Source: VFMC01 sp046331225 (GTDB lineage: Bacteria > Actinomycetota > Acidimicrobiia > Acidimicrobiales > Ilumatobacteraceae). From it: 64,000 nucleotides of DNA. Under the pieces are notes generated by a model. It ran no database searches and was not told where the DNA came from. It was given only the letters and a program-made list of their open reading frames with translations. The position numbers and the translations under genes were made by a program. The DNA lies in contig JAXLRF010000011.1 in the NCBI GenBank assembly GCA_046331225.1, forward strand, positions 1 through 64,000, in the 5' to 3' direction. Below, in pieces: positions 62,908 through 64,000 of the stretch (positions within the stretch are counted from its first letter, which is position 1; each line of letters begins with the position of its first letter).

Positions 62908-64000
62908 GTGCAGCACGCTCCGAAACCGCCCGCTCCCACCCCCTCCCGAGTCCGTTGGGCCGCCATCGGCGCCGCGATCGCCGTCTCGATCGGCGGCGGC
63001 GGGCTGCTCACCGCCCGCGCCTCGCTCGACAGTGGCGACCGCACCGTGTTCGTGCCGATCACACCGTGCCGTCTGCTCGACACCCGGCCCGGCAGCGACA
63101 ACGTGGGACCCCGAGCGACGCCGATCGGCGCGAACGAGGTGTACACGGCGACGGTGCGCGGCACCAACGGCAACTGCACGATCCCGTCCGATGCCGTCGG
63201 CGTCGCGATGAACGTCGTCGCGGTGAACGCCACCGCATCGAGCTACCTGACGGTGTTCCCGGCCGACGTGAGCCGTCCGCTCGCCTCGAACCTCAACTGG
63301 GTCGCGCGTCAGGCACCGACCCCGAATGCCGTGACGGCCGATCTGTCGGCCGACGGTCGCATCAGCTTCTACAACCTCACCGGTCAGGTCGACATCGCCG
63401 CCGACATCGTCGGTTACTACGTCGACCACACCCACGACGACCGCTACTACACCAAGAGCCAGACCGACACGCTGCTCGCACAGCAGTCGGCGCTCGCCGG
63501 TCGGATGACCTCGACCGACCTCGCGTCCCTCGCGTGGTACGACGACCCGTCGCGCGCGCTCACGGTCACGGTGGGCAACGGGCCCCGCGCGGTCGCGTTC
63601 GACGGTTCGTCGATCTGGGTGGCGAACTCGCTGGCCAACACCGTGCAGAAGATCGCTCGTGACTCGGGCGCGGTGCTCGCCACCGTGCCGGTCGGTAGCG
63701 GCCCGGTGGGCCTCGCGTTCGGTGGCGGGTCGATGTGGGTGGCCAACTCGACCGGTGGCTCGGTGACGCGCATCGATCCGGCCACGGCGACGGTGACCGC
63801 GACGATCCCGGTGTCGGGCGCCCCGCAGCGCCTGGCGTGGGACGGCTCGCGGATGTGGGTCACGCGGGCGGCAGCCGGCTCGGTGTCGGCGATCACCCCG
63901 GCATCGAACACGGTGACCGCCACCGTCGGTGTGGGCAACAGCCCCAGCGGCATCGCCTTCGACGGCAACGTGCTCTGGGTGGCCAACAGCGGTGACAACA
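62908..64000 (+). CDS. Secreted beta-propeller protein (runs off the window)
   Basis: GTG 62908; at least 364 aa. Membrane/signal helix ~15-35, a ~130-residue domain VFVPITPCRLLDTRPGSDN with NVVAVNATASSYLTVFPAD (common in actinobacterial surface proteins), then YVTN/NHL-type repeats: VAFDGSSIWVANSLANTVQK, VTRIDPATATVTATI, SGIAFDGNVLWVANS. The 3' end is outside. Confidence 0.8.
   Translation, partial: MQHAPKPPAPTPSRVRWAAIGAAIAVSIGGGGLLTARASLDSGDRTVFVPITPCRLLDTRPGSDNVGPRATPIGANEVYTATVRGTNGNCTIPSDAVGVAMNVVAVNATASSYLTVFPADVSRPLASNLNWVARQAPTPNAVTADLSADGRISFYNLTGQVDIAADIVGYYVDHTHDDRYYTKSQTDTLLAQQSALAGRMTSTDLASLAWYDDPSRALTVTVGNGPRAVAFDGSSIWVANSLANTVQKIARDSGAVLATVPVGSGPVGLAFGGGSMWVANSTGGSVTRIDPATATVTATIPVSGAPQRLAWDGSRMWVTRAAAGSVSAITPASNTVTATVGVGNSPSGIAFDGNVLWVANSGDN

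Overview
The window is high-GC throughout, with dense ATGA/GTGA start-stop overlaps, many GTG starts, LPxTG wall proteins, a Tad pilus locus with degenerate TadZ-type ATPases and an NfnAB-like reductase. This points to an actinobacterium, most plausibly an Acidimicrobiia (Ilumatobacter-like) chromosome. The lineage is inferred from gene content only.

1-31.8 kb is ordinary chromosome: the end of citrate synthase; a LytR_C protein and a polysaccharide co-polymerase/BY-kinase-like protein; an LPxTG surface protein with a strong terminator; a complete Tad (Flp) pilus operon at 4.1-14.45 kb (prepilin peptidase, SAF/CpaB-like, TadZ, TadA, TadB, TadC, pilin, TadE/G-type pseudopilins, a LysM-BTAD membrane protein); then a CoA transferase, a stand-alone LigD-type ligase, an FkbM methyltransferase, kynureninase, a small ACP-like protein, a Xer-like recombinase coupled to Hsp20, another LPxTG protein, a membrane SpoIIE phosphatase, a broken LuxR-globin-globin-PAS regulator, a collagen-like Hcp-fold secreted protein, and a 1003-aa fusion of FNR, GltD-like and rubrerythrin modules.

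31.9-59.9 kb is an integrated element of about 28 kb in tRNA-Lys(TTT). A 45-bp direct repeat of the tRNA 3' end marks both borders (31895-31939 and 59848-59892). At the left end sit a tyrosine integrase, an excisionase-like protein and a MobF relaxase. No coupling protein or mating-pore gene is visible, so it looks mobilizable rather than self-conjugative.

The body of the island (37.3-58.9 kb) is the most unusual part. It is a string of very small, mostly unknown genes, nearly every one followed within a few bases by the same imperfect palindrome (core AACTGCCGATCGG, later TTGCGCTCGCCG, then a complementary arm ending GCGC). About two dozen copies are recognisable. The layout resembles an integron cassette array with attC-like sites but no recognisable IntI. 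Two copies of a 2.3-kb element encoding two overlapping tyrosine recombinases (both decayed) sit in opposite orientation, each inserted at the same point of the palindrome's core. A lone end of a third copy lies at 58.96 kb. Site orientation is mainly minus left of the second copy and mainly plus right of it. The cargo includes a CopG-Doc toxin-antitoxin pair, a DUF433-DUF5615 pair, a broken TIR protein, a broken ECF sigma/anti-sigma pair, a DinB protein, an SRPBCC protein and several tiny membrane proteins and lipoproteins. Frameshifts and in-frame stops are frequent here and rare outside, so decay or poor local sequence quality must be separated.

59.9-64 kb returns to chromosome: a MazEF-like pair, a PfpI remnant, a PepSY membrane protein with a PCuAC copper chaperone, and the start of a secreted beta-propeller protein.
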